A stretch of DNA of 64,000 nt from Paenibacillus sp. RUD330 (GTDB lineage Bacteria > Bacillota > Bacilli > Paenibacillales > Paenibacillaceae). The stretch is from NCBI RefSeq assembly GCF_002243345.2, contig NZ_CP022655.2, forward strand, positions 2,420,501 through 2,484,500, in the 5' to 3' direction. The notes below the pieces were generated by a model. That model was given only the letters and a program-made list of their open reading frames with translations. It was not told the DNA's origin and searched no databases. The position numbers and the translations under genes are program-made. Shown here piece by piece: positions 26,885-34,821 of the stretch (the stretch's first letter is position 1; each line of letters begins with the position of its first letter).

Positions 26885-27988
26885 TCATTTCAGCGTAATC
26901 CACTCGTCCCGATGAATGACCTCGATCCGCTGCACGTCGATGCGCCGCCTCGCTTCCTCCGAGCCGAGGCCGGCGACAGCGCGAAGCTGCCAGGCGGCAT
27001 AATTGACGATGCCGCGGCCGACCAGCGAGCCGTCCCGGTCCTGCACCTCGATGACATCGCCGGGATGGAAATCGCCGGCGACGTTCGTCACGCCGGCGGG
27101 AAGAAGGCTTCTGCCGCCCGCCACCAGAGCGTTGGAAGCGCCCTCGTCGACCTTGATGCTGCCGGACGGCATGGAGTGGAAGCCGAGCCATTGCTTCTTT
27201 ACGGGAAGACTATGCTCGTGGGAGGTGAAATAGGTGCCTTTGCCGCGTCCCTCGGCCGCGAGGACCAGATCTCCCGGCTCCGACACCCGTCCGATGAATG
27301 CCGGCACGCCGCCGCGCATCGCGATGCGGGCCGCCTCGATCTTGGAGCGCATGCCTCCCGTGCCGACGGCGGAGCCGGCGCCGCCGGCCAGGCTCATGAG
27401 CTCGCCGGTGATTTCCTCGACCCGCTCGATCTTGCGGGCATCCGGATTATGGCGGGGATCGGCGGTATAGAGGCCGTCCGTGTCCGTTATGATGACCAGC
27501 TTGCGGGCCTTCACGAGATTCGCGACGAGCGCCGACAGCATGTCGTTGTCCCCGAACTTCAGCTCGTCGGTCGAAACCGTATCGTTCTCGTTGATGACGG
27601 GAACGACCCGCTGGCGCAGAAGCTCCTCGATCGTCATCATGGCGTTCCGGCCCCGGTCGCGGCTGCTGAAGTCGTGGCGGGTAAGCAGCACTTGCGCGCA
27701 TGTGACGCCCCCGGTCGCAAAGGCTTCCTGATAGGCCTGCATGAGCAGCGCCTGGCCGACGGCTGCGGCCGCCTGTTTTTCATGGAGCAGCTTGGGGCGC
27801 GACTCGTATCCGATGACGCTGAAGCCGGCTGCGACCGCGCCGGAAGTGACCAGCAGCACCTCGTGGCCCTGGGCATGAAGCTTGCCCAGCTCGCCGGCGT
27901 AAAAGACCATGTTTTCTTTATTGAGTCCGCCCTCGGGGCTCGTCAGCGAGCTGCTACCGATCTTGACGATGATTCTTTCCTTCGGCAT
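26885..27988 (-). CDS. proB: glutamate 5-kinase
   Basis: 367 residues. It phosphorylates glutamate to glutamyl-5-phosphate, the feedback-controlled first step of proline synthesis. The amino-acid-kinase domain starts RIIVKIGSSSLTSPEGGLN, with LVTSGAVAAG, VPVINENDTVSTDELKFGDN and DTDGLYTADPR. A C-terminal PUA domain follows from about residue 275. AGGAGG is 7 nt before the ATG. The leader contains a T-box riboswitch with terminator, so expression is likely induced when tRNA-Pro is uncharged. Confidence 0.96.
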   Translation of the reverse strand: MPKERIIVKIGSSSLTSPEGGLNKENMVFYAGELGKLHAQGHEVLLVTSGAVAAGFSVIGYESRPKLLHEKQAAAAVGQALLMQAYQEAFATGGVTCAQVLLTRHDFSSRDRGRNAMMTIEELLRQRVVPVINENDTVSTDELKFGDNDMLSALVANLVKARKLVIITDTDGLYTADPRHNPDARKIERVEEITGELMSLAGGAGSAVGTGGMRSKIEAARIAMRGGVPAFIGRVSEPGDLVLAAEGRGKGTYFTSHEHSLPVKKQWLGFHSMPSGSIKVDEGASNALVAGGRSLLPAGVTNVAGDFHPGDVIEVQDRDGSLVGRGIVNYAAWQLRAVAGLGSEEARRRIDVQRIEVIHRDEWITLK

Positions 27989-28034
27989 CCCCCGAACCTC
28001 CTGTCTATCCGTGCCGTTCTTGTGATCAACCTGA

Positions 28035-28299
28035 ATGCTAGGCGAAAAACAAATAGGCCTCCGTCCTCAAAAAGGACGAAAGCCTATGCTTCCGCGGTAC
28101 CACCTTCGCTTGGGCGGCATGAATGCCGTCCCACTCCGGACCCTTGTAACAGAGGGCGCTGTCCGGCTCGTCGCCGGCCGCTCCGGGATGGGTGCAGGCG
28201 ATACGGCACGATAGCCTCTCCCAGCCGATGGAGGCTACTCTCTGGCGTGCCGCTGTGACGCCTGGCGGTTCCCTTCATTGCGAATGTCGGTTTTCAGTT
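28035..28299 (-). promoter_or_regulatory. T-box leader (probably tRNA-Pro responsive) of proB
   Basis: On the minus strand the conserved T-box AAGGTGGTACCGCGGA is at 28106-28091. Stem I has the CAGAGAG distal-bulge sequence (on the strand near 28245), with arms GCGGCACG and CGTGCCG. The most likely specifier is CCT (Pro) at 28198-28196, followed by G and then CACCC. Downstream is the terminator described separately, which competes with the antiterminator. In B. subtilis, proBA and proI are known to be under tRNA-Pro T-boxes. The specifier position is my reading of the fold and not computed. Confidence 0.85.
28045..28086 (-). terminator. T-box attenuator terminator
   Basis: On the minus strand TAGGCTTTCGTCC pairs with GGACGGAGGCCTA and is followed by TTTGTTTTT. 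It overlaps the 3' side of the T-box element. Confidence 0.85.
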
Positions 28300-28305
28300 G
28301 CACTT

Positions 28306-28334
28306 AGAATACCACGCCTCTTTGCTGCTGTAAA
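28306..28334 (-). promoter_or_regulatory. promoter of the proB T-box transcript
   Basis: On the minus strand: TTTACA (28334-28329), 17-nt spacer, TATTCT (28311-28306). It lies just after the mtnE stop codon. Confidence 0.7.
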
Positions 28335-28351
28335 GCGGCGGACCATCCTCC

Positions 28352-29554
28352 CTAAGAGAACAGGCCCAGCTTGCCGATCCGGAGGATCGCTTCCCGCAGC
28401 CGCTCTTCGCCGCTCAGCAGCCCGAGCCGCACGTAGCCCTCGCCATGCGTGCCGAAGCCGATGCCGGGAGCGACGACGACATCGGCCTGCTCCAATAGCA
28501 GGTCCGCGAACGATTCCGATGTATGGCCGTCCGGGACGGGCAGCCAGCAGAAGAAGGAGCCGCCCGGCCGCGCAGCCTTCCAGCCGATGTCGTCCAGCGC
28601 GGAGAAGACGGCCTCGCGGCGGGATTGATAGAGGGCGTTGAGCTCCGCCACCGACTGCTGCGATCCTGTCAGGGCAGCGGATGCGGCTTCCTGGATGCCT
28701 CCGAACAGGCTGCAGTAATAGTGGTCCTGGATCGTGTTGATCAGCTCGACGACGGTGCGGTTGCCAAGCGCGAAGCCGACTCTCCAGCCGGCCATGTTGT
28801 ACGTTTTGGAGAGGGTGTAGAATTCGACTCCCACCTCTTTGGCGCCGGGAGTCTGCAGGAAGCTGACCGGACGCTTGCCGTCGAAGCCGAGGGCGCCGTA
28901 TGCGAAATCGCTGGAGACGACGATGCCGTTCGCGGCGGCGAATTCGACGGTCTCCCGGTAGAATTCCGGCGTCGCCACCGCTCCGGTCGGATTGTTCGGG
29001 TAGTTGATGAACATGAGCTTGGCGTCGCGGCGGTCCTGCTCGGATACGAGGCTGTAGTCCGGAAGGAACGCATTGCCTTCGAGCAGCGGCATGAACGACA
29101 TCCTCGCGCCCGCGAGGGAAACGCCGGACCAATAGTCCGGGTAGCCCGGATCCGGAACGAGGCATAGATCGCCGGGATTGAGCAGGCACTGGCTGATCTC
29201 GATCAGGCCTGTCTTGCCGCCGAACAGGATGGCGACCTCGGTCTCGGGATCAAGCTCGACTCCGTAATCCTCCTTATAACGCTTCGCCACCGCTTCCTTC
29301 AGGAAAGGAAAGCCGCGGAAGGGAGGATATTTGTGATACTTCGGATCGGCCGACGCCTTCTGCATCGCTTCCACGATATGGGGCGGGGTCGGCGTATCGG
29401 GATTGCCTTGGCCGAGGTTGATGACGTCGCGGCCTTTGGCCGCCTGGGCGTTCGCCTTGCCGACCAGCTTGGCGAAAAATTGTTCAGGCAGCCCTTGCAG
29501 CCGCTCGGCGGGCTGAATATCGATCAGCGCGCGGCTGCCGACGGGGTTGGTCAT
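28352..29554 (-). CDS. mtnE: methionine-salvage aminotransferase (KMTB to methionine)
   Basis: A 400-residue fold-type I PLP enzyme. It shows INLGQGNPDTPTPPHIVEAM, LFGGKTGLIEISQCLLNPGD, INYPNNPTGAVATPEFY and the PLP-lysine region FYTLSKTYNMAGWRVGFA. The sequence closely follows the MtnE/YkrV type, which transaminates 4-methylthio-2-oxobutanoate using glutamine. Nearby mtnU encodes the amidase that removes 2-oxoglutaramate, and mtnWXB lie downstream beyond the proline genes, supporting this over a generic aspartate aminotransferase. The ATG is at 29554; the ribosome site is weak. The next gene downstream has its own promoter. Confidence 0.85.
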   Translation of the reverse strand: MTNPVGSRALIDIQPAERLQGLPEQFFAKLVGKANAQAAKGRDVINLGQGNPDTPTPPHIVEAMQKASADPKYHKYPPFRGFPFLKEAVAKRYKEDYGVELDPETEVAILFGGKTGLIEISQCLLNPGDLCLVPDPGYPDYWSGVSLAGARMSFMPLLEGNAFLPDYSLVSEQDRRDAKLMFINYPNNPTGAVATPEFYRETVEFAAANGIVVSSDFAYGALGFDGKRPVSFLQTPGAKEVGVEFYTLSKTYNMAGWRVGFALGNRTVVELINTIQDHYYCSLFGGIQEAASAALTGSQQSVAELNALYQSRREAVFSALDDIGWKAARPGGSFFCWLPVPDGHTSESFADLLLEQADVVVAPGIGFGTHGEGYVRLGLLSGEERLREAILRIGKLGLFS

Positions 29555-29685
29555 GTACGGTCACTCCAATTCAATATGCTTCGGGACGGTCCGGCATAGC
29601 CGCAGCCGCCGCTTGTATGAAGCCATGGTATCAGAGAGGCTGCGGCATGTCGAGAAATCCTTCCCGGAATAACCGGATATCGACA

Positions 29686-30183
29686 TCAGGATTTGGGCTC
29701 GAAGCCCGCCAAGGCGAGGAAAGGCCGCAAATCGGTATTGACCCGAAGCAAATAAGGCTTGTTCTTCAGATCGAAGGCGAGCATCTCCGGCTCTTTGCCG
29801 CGGCAGTAGAACAGAAACACTTCCTGGACCTCGAAGCTGGCCTTCTCGAGCTGCACTTTATGCACTTCCTTGAGCGGGATCCGGAATACGTATCCGCAGC
29901 GGTCGTCCGGCGTGAAGTTCGGCGACATGCCTTGGACGTCGTGCAGCCATTGCCGGGCTACGGCCTGGAATTCGGCCGAATTAGCCAGCGTACGGACGAC
30001 CTGGCCTGCCGCTACGTCAAAAATCTGAACCGGCCGCTCCCCTCCCGATGATAGGGGAGGAAGCGTCGTTGAAGCTTCCGGAGAAAAAACTGGCGATGCT
30101 GGAGCCGCCGATAAGGCGGTTCCGCCAAAACAGGCCATGACGGCGAGCAGAACGGTTGCGGCGAGGCTTAGCGGTCGGAACAT
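29686..30183 (-). CDS. secreted hypothetical protein
   Basis: 165 residues with an N-terminal signal peptide (a basic start, a hydrophobic core AATVLLAVMACFGGTALS, then a site near ALSAA). After cleavage the mature part is soluble. Two cysteines (DRCGYVF and FYCRGKE) could form a disulfide outside the cell. No domain family is recognised. It lies between mtnE and the divergent mtnU, but nothing in its sequence links it to methionine salvage. The start ATG 30183 has GGAG-like sequence upstream. Confidence 0.65.
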   Translation of the reverse strand: MFRPLSLAATVLLAVMACFGGTALSAAPASPVFSPEASTTLPPLSSGGERPVQIFDVAAGQVVRTLANSAEFQAVARQWLHDVQGMSPNFTPDDRCGYVFRIPLKEVHKVQLEKASFEVQEVFLFYCRGKEPEMLAFDLKNKPYLLRVNTDLRPFLALAGFEPKS

Positions 30184-30314
30184 GGGATACCTCCATTGGT
30201 CTTTTCCAGTTAAAGGGGATGCCTATAAGCTGTCCAACTTGACAGACTTCCATGAGGAAGTATCATAGTAAAGACAATTTGAGGCGGCCCTGCCGCGTCC
30301 GGAGGTACCTGCCC

Positions 30315-31118
30315 ATGGAGAAATCTTCTGCCAAACTTCGCATCGCCCTTTTGCAAATCCCCGTACAAGCCGGTGATCCCGAAGCCAATTACCGGCTCGT
30401 GGAACAACGGCTGCGGGAGGCTTCGGAGCTCGTTCCGAAGCCTGATGTCCTCGTGCTTCCCGAAATGTGGAATACGGGCTACGCGCTGCAGCAGATCCGG
30501 CAGCTGGCCGATGCCGACGGGGCTCGGACCCGCAGGCTGATCTCGGATTTCAGCCGGAGCACGGGCATCCATGTCGTAGCCGGCTCCATCGCCGAGAAGC
30601 GCGGCGGCGAAGTCTACAACACCGTCTATGCCTATGACCGGGACGGCCGGCAGGCCGGCTCCTATTCTAAAATCCATCTCTTCCGCCTGATGGAGGAGGA
30701 AAAGCATTTGTCCGCAGGAAGCGAGCCGGGACTGTTCCCTCTTCAGGACGAGCAGGCGGGCATGATGATCTGCTACGATATCCGCTTCCCCGAGCTGGCG
30801 CGCAAGCTCGCCTTGGCTGGAGCGAAAGTGCTGTTCGTGCCGGCTGAATGGCCGCATCCGCGCCTGCATCACTGGAGAACGCTCCTGACGGCGCGCGCGA
30901 TCGAGAACCAGATGTATGTGGTCGCCTGCAACCGGACCGGCGCCAGCGGCAAAGACGTCTTCTTCGGCCATTCGATGGTCATCGATCCATGGGGGGAGAT
31001 CCTTGCCGAAGGCGGGGAAGAGGAGGCCATCCTCGCCGCCGACATCGACCTCGCCCTCGTGGACGAGGTGCGCGCGCGGATTCCCGTATTCGAAGACCGC
31101 AGGCCTTCCCTCTACTGA
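30315..31118 (+). CDS. mtnU: carbon-nitrogen hydrolase, probable omega-amidase of methionine salvage
   Basis: About 267 residues of the nitrilase superfamily. The catalytic triad is visible: Glu in LVLPEMWNTGY, Lys in SYSKIHLFRL, and Cys in MMICYDIRFPEL. ATG 30315 follows GGAGG (30301-30305); an upstream extension has no ribosome site. In B. subtilis the MtnU type hydrolyses 2-oxoglutaramate made when MtnE uses glutamine. MtnE is encoded divergently 760 bp away. The 3' end overlaps the convergent LysR gene by 7 bp. Confidence 0.85.
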   Translation: MEKSSAKLRIALLQIPVQAGDPEANYRLVEQRLREASELVPKPDVLVLPEMWNTGYALQQIRQLADADGARTRRLISDFSRSTGIHVVAGSIAEKRGGEVYNTVYAYDRDGRQAGSYSKIHLFRLMEEEKHLSAGSEPGLFPLQDEQAGMMICYDIRFPELARKLALAGAKVLFVPAEWPHPRLHHWRTLLTARAIENQMYVVACNRTGASGKDVFFGHSMVIDPWGEILAEGGEEEAILAADIDLALVDEVRARIPVFEDRRPSLY

Positions 31119-32023
31119 GGGAATCCTTCCTTGTAATGCCTGCTCACCGCAGCCTTCATCGTCTCGATGAAGGCTTCTGCCGCTTTGGACAGGTAGCGTC
31201 CCTTCCTGCTGGCGATGACGAGCGTTCTCGAAGGGCTCCCTTGGATGGAGCAGTAGCTCGGCATGAACTCGCTGCGCGCCCCGCGGGCGATCATGTCCGG
31301 GATGAAGGCAAGCCCCATTCCGGCCGCCACGAGCGACTGCACGGTCTCGATATTGCTGCTTTCAAAGACGATGCGCGGCTGGAAGCCGGCGCCGGCGCAC
31401 AGATCGAGCGCGATCTGGCGGAAGCCCTGGCCCTTCTTCAGCACGATGAAGGGCTCCTCCGACAGCGTTTCCAGGCTCACGGGAGCCTTCTCGCCGGCAA
31501 GGCGATGGCTGGGCGGCACGGCAAGGGAGATTTCTTCCCGGATGAGCGGCTGATAGACGAGCGTGGAATCGATCAGAGGCAGCGAAAGAAGGCTGATATC
31601 CGTCTGTCCGCTGGCGGCCAGCTGCTCCAGCTTGGCCGTCGTGTCCTCGACGAGCACGATTTCGATCTCCGGAAAGGCGGCACCGAATTCCGGGAGCACG
31701 ATGGGGAGGATATGGGAACCGGTGATCGGAAGGCTGCCGATGACGAGCCGGCCTCGTTTCATATGGGCCATGTCCTCCATCTCCGTCCGCAGCTGCTCGA
31801 TGCTGCCCAGGATGGATTGGGCTTTGTCGACGAACACTTCGCCGGCATGGGTAAGCTCGACGGAGTTCGTCGTGCGGCGGACGAGAAGGACGCCGATCTC
31901 CTTCTCCAGCTTGGACAGCTGCTGGCTCAGCGATGGCTGGGCGATGTGGAGCTTTTCCGCGGCGCGGGAAAAATTGAGTTCTTTTGCGATTTGAATGACG
32001 TATTGCAGCTGGCGGAGCTCCAT
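31112..32023 (-). CDS. LysR family transcriptional regulator
   Basis: 303 residues. The N-terminal winged helix is typical: MELRQLQYVIQIAKELNFSR, AAEKLHIAQPSLSQQLSKLE, KEIGVLLVRRTTNSVELT. The effector domain follows (GRLVIGSLPITGSHILPIVL onward). ATG 32023 is chosen because AAAGGGGG lies about 9 nt upstream, whereas the ATG three codons earlier is too close. It is divergent from leuCD across about 140 bp that carries an ATCTATA-N11-TATAGAT dyad. The usual LysR logic is control of the divergent operon, so leuCD is the likely target; the co-inducer is unknown. Confidence 0.88.
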   Translation of the reverse strand: MELRQLQYVIQIAKELNFSRAAEKLHIAQPSLSQQLSKLEKEIGVLLVRRTTNSVELTHAGEVFVDKAQSILGSIEQLRTEMEDMAHMKRGRLVIGSLPITGSHILPIVLPEFGAAFPEIEIVLVEDTTAKLEQLAASGQTDISLLSLPLIDSTLVYQPLIREEISLAVPPSHRLAGEKAPVSLETLSEEPFIVLKKGQGFRQIALDLCAGAGFQPRIVFESSNIETVQSLVAAGMGLAFIPDMIARGARSEFMPSYCSIQGSPSRTLVIASRKGRYLSKAAEAFIETMKAAVSRHYKEGFPQ

Positions 32024-32047
32024 GGCTGCCATCCCCCTTTGGTTATT

Positions 32048-32110
32048 ATCTATACCTATAACCATTATAGATATTATATCTTGGAACAATCAAGGAAAAG
32101 CGGGTATGCT
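32048..32110 (+). promoter_or_regulatory. LysR-type dyad and leuC promoter
   Basis: ATCTATA (32048-32054) and TATAGAT (32066-32072) form a dyad with an 11-nt spacer. TTGGAA (32081-32086), 18 nt, TATGCT (32105-32110) is a plausible leuC promoter just downstream. Confidence 0.55.
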
Positions 32111-32163
32111 GGATTCAATCATTAGGAAACGGCAATCTACTGAACTTATACGGGGTGATTCGC

Positions 32164-33585
32164 ATGGCGAAGCGTACAATGTTTGAAAAGATCTGGGACA
32201 ATCACGTCATCCATTCGGAGGAAGGCAGTCCGAGCATCATCTATATCGATCTGCATCTCGTGCATGAGGTTACTTCTCCGCAAGCGTTCGAGGGGCTGCG
32301 TCTCTCGGGACGCCAGGTGCGCCGTCCGGACCGGACGTTCGCGACGATGGACCATAACGTGCCGACGAAGGACCGCTTCAACATCAAGGACCCGATCTCC
32401 AAGCAGCAGGTGGACACGCTCACGAAAAACTGCGAGGATTTCGGCGTCAAGCTGTTCGACCTCAACAATATCGACCAAGGCGTCGTGCATGTCATGGGGC
32501 CGGAGATCGGCCTGACCTGGCCGGGCAAGACGATCGTATGCGGCGACAGCCATACGTCGACGCACGGCGCGTTCGGAGCTCTCGCATTCGGCATCGGCAC
32601 TAGCGAGGTGGAGCATGTGCTGGCGACCCAATGCCTGCAGCAGTCCAAGGCCAAAACGATGGAAATCCGCTTCAACGGAAGCCGCCGTCCCGGCGTGACC
32701 GCCAAAGACATGATCCTCGGCCTCATCGCCAAGTACGGAACGGACTTCGCGACGGGTTATGTGCTCGAGTACACCGGCGAATCCATCCGCAGCCTCAGCA
32801 TGGAAGAGCGCATGACCGTCTGCAACATGAGCATCGAGGCGGGCGCCCGCGCCGGCCTGATCGCTCCCGACCAGACGACGTTCGACTACCTGCGCGGCCG
32901 GGAATACGCTCCTCAAGGAGCGGATTACGACAAAGCCGTCATCGCCTGGAGCGACCTGGCTTCCGATGAAGGCGCCGAGTACGACACGGTGCTCGAGTTC
33001 GATGTCGACGCCCTCATTCCGCAAGTGACCTGGGGCACGAGCCCGGGCATGGGCACCGACATTACGGCTGCCGTCCCGAATCCGGCGGAGCTTCCGACGG
33101 AGAACGAGCGCAAAGCGGCCGAGAAGGCGCTGGAATACATGGATCTGAAGCCGGGCACGCCGATGGCCGAGATTCCGATCGACTATGTGTTCATCGGCTC
33201 CTGCACGAACGGCCGCATCGAGGATCTGCGCGCCGCAGCCGAGATCGCCAAGGGCTACAAGGTCAGCGACCGCGTGACCGCGATCGTCGTGCCGGGCTCC
33301 GGCCGCGTCAAGATGCAGGCGGAGAAGGAAGGGCTTGACGCCATCTTCACCGAGGCCGGCTTCGAGTGGCGCGAGGCGGGATGCTCGATGTGCCTCGCGA
33401 TGAACCCCGACGTGCTGCAGCCTGGGCAGCGCTGCGCATCGACCTCGAACCGCAATTTCGAAGGCCGTCAGGGACGCGGCGGACGCACGCATCTCGTATC
33501 CCCTGCCATGGCGGCCGCGGCTGCGATCAAGGGCCGCTTCACGGACGTGCGCGACTGGAAGATCAATCAGGAAGTGGCGAACTAG
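32164..33585 (+). CDS. leuC: 3-isopropylmalate dehydratase large subunit
   Basis: 473 residues of the aconitase family. With LeuD it isomerises 2- and 3-isopropylmalate in leucine synthesis. The 4Fe-4S ligands are at GSCTNGR (about C347) and GCSMCLAM (about C407 and C410). The active-site segment [20 protein letters not shown] is present. The start ATG 32164 follows GGGGTGAT; GTG 32155 lies within that site. It is 38 bp before leuD. leuA and leuB are not in the window. Confidence 0.96.
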   Translation: MAKRTMFEKIWDNHVIHSEEGSPSIIYIDLHLVHEVTSPQAFEGLRLSGRQVRRPDRTFATMDHNVPTKDRFNIKDPISKQQVDTLTKNCEDFGVKLFDLNNIDQGVVHVMGPEIGLTWPGKTIVCGDSHTSTHGAFGALAFGIGTSEVEHVLATQCLQQSKAKTMEIRFNGSRRPGVTAKDMILGLIAKYGTDFATGYVLEYTGESIRSLSMEERMTVCNMSIEAGARAGLIAPDQTTFDYLRGREYAPQGADYDKAVIAWSDLASDEGAEYDTVLEFDVDALIPQVTWGTSPGMGTDITAAVPNPAELPTENERKAAEKALEYMDLKPGTPMAEIPIDYVFIGSCTNGRIEDLRAAAEIAKGYKVSDRVTAIVVPGSGRVKMQAEKEGLDAIFTEAGFEWREAGCSMCLAMNPDVLQPGQRCASTSNRNFEGRQGRGGRTHLVSPAMAAAAAIKGRFTDVRDWKINQEVAN

Positions 33586-33623
33586 AAGACAAGGCGCCTG
33601 CCTAGAAAAGGGGAGTACCGAAC

Positions 33624-34223
33624 ATGCAAGCATTTGAGACCTTTACGGGCATCGTAGCCCCCGTCGACCGCGTCAACGTGGATACCGACGCCATCATCCC
33701 GAAGCAGTTCCTGAAGCGCATCGAGCGCAGCGGCTTCGGCCAATATTTGTTCTATGAGTGGAGATTCGACGAAGAGGGCAACGTGAACCCGAACTTCGAA
33801 CCGAACAAGCCGCGCTACAAGGGCGCTTCCGTGCTGATTTCCCGCGCCAACTTCGGCTGCGGCTCCTCCCGCGAGCACGCTCCCTGGGCGATTCAGGATT
33901 ACGGCTACAAAGTCGTGATCGCGCCTTCTTACGCGGACATCTTCTACAACAACTGCTTCAAGAACGGCATTCTTCCGATCAAGCTAAGCGAAGAGCAGGT
34001 CGAGGAGCTGTTCAAGCGCACCGCTGCGGCCGAAGGTTACGAGCTGACTGTGGATCTGGAAAGCAAGACGATCGCGGACAATCAAGGGCTCCGCATTCCG
34101 TTCGAGCTCGACGAGCACCGCCGCCAGTTCCTGCTGCAAGGATTGGACGACATCGGCCTGACTCTCAAGCATGCGGACGAAATTACCGCTTACGAAGAAC
34201 GCCGCCAGGGCTCGTTCGCTTAA
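33624..34223 (+). CDS. leuD: 3-isopropylmalate dehydratase small subunit
   Basis: 199 residues. Conserved motifs include the '[14 protein letters not shown]' region ([20 protein letters not shown]) and the active-site serine segment [19 protein letters not shown]. It partners LeuC. GGGGAG lies upstream of the ATG at 33624. The downstream gap holds a clear terminator at 34365-34411. Confidence 0.96.
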   Translation: MQAFETFTGIVAPVDRVNVDTDAIIPKQFLKRIERSGFGQYLFYEWRFDEEGNVNPNFEPNKPRYKGASVLISRANFGCGSSREHAPWAIQDYGYKVVIAPSYADIFYNNCFKNGILPIKLSEEQVEELFKRTAAAEGYELTVDLESKTIADNQGLRIPFELDEHRRQFLLQGLDDIGLTLKHADEITAYEERRQGSFA

Positions 34224-34364
34224 AGCCGGCCAGAGCGCATCCGCGTCGGACCAGGGAGATGCGTCCGGAATTGAACGGCCGATCCCGGCCGCTATAACTC
34301 TCCCGGCGTTTCCCCGCAGAATCCGGAACCGGATGTCCTGCCGAGCATGGACTATGGACCACAG

Positions 34365-34411
34365 AGGGCTGTCCCATCCGTCATATCATGACCAGGGACA
34401 GCCCTTTTTTT
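34365..34411 (+). terminator. terminator after leuCD
   Basis: AGGGCTGTCCC pairs with GGGACAGCCCT, followed by six or more T. Confidence 0.9.
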
Positions 34412-34428
34412 GTTTCAGCGGACACAAA

Positions 34429-34479
34429 GAAACCGTCTCTCGGAAATGGCCGCGGCTTGCATTCCAAAGAGACGGTTTC
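34429..34479 (-). terminator. probable terminator of yedE-yedF
   Basis: GAAACCGTCTCT pairs with AGAGACGGTTTC, with an inner GGAAATG/CATTCC stem. The T run on the minus strand is short (TTTGTG), so termination strength is uncertain. Confidence 0.5.
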
Positions 34480-34575
34480 ATATTAATTCCAGTTATTTCG
34501 GTTAGTTCATTTATTCCGGACTATCCCGGGCTGTCCATGAGGGCGCTGTCGGGATCAGCCTGGCCGCAGACCGCG

Positions 34576-34821
34576 TCAGGCCCTGATGTAGAACACAAGC
34601 TCGCGGCCGTTTTTTTCCGGCTCCATCTCCATCTTGTAGCCATGCTTGACGACTTCTTCAGGAACGTTCCTGAACGAGGCGGGACAATCGGCCACCACCT
34701 GCAGCAGCTGCCCCTTCTGCAGCTGGGTCAGCGTTTCCAGCGTATAGATGACCGGATAAGGACAGGATTCCCCTCTGACATCAAGCGTATAGTCAACGGT
34801 TGGCGGTTGTTTTTGCGACAT
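34576..34821 (-). CDS. yedF: TusA/YedF-type sulfurtransferase-like protein
   Basis: An 81-residue SirA/TusA-fold protein. The sulfur-accepting motif is DVRGESCPYPVIYTLE (Cys-Pro-x-Pro). The mature sequence follows the YedF subgroup: CP-YP, VVADCPASFRNVPEEVVKHG, ending VFYIRA. YedF accompanies the YedE membrane protein and is tied to sulfur or selenium handling. The start overlaps the yedE end by 29 bp, and AAAGGAG lies 9 nt upstream. The sulfur or selenium donor is unknown. Confidence 0.88.
   Translation of the reverse strand: MSQKQPPTVDYTLDVRGESCPYPVIYTLETLTQLQKGQLLQVVADCPASFRNVPEEVVKHGYKMEMEPEKNGRELVFYIRA

Larger units (their letters stand above)
34224..34575. other. intergenic region with two hairpins
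   Basis: About 350 bp between the convergent leuD and yedF. It has a terminator at 34365-34411 and a 12-bp-arm hairpin at 34429-34479. Nothing else was recognised. Confidence 0.7.

Noticed and set aside
29555-29685. SAM (S-box) riboswitch before mtnE
   Set aside because: None of the conserved S-box segments could be recognised; nor before mtnU or mtnW.
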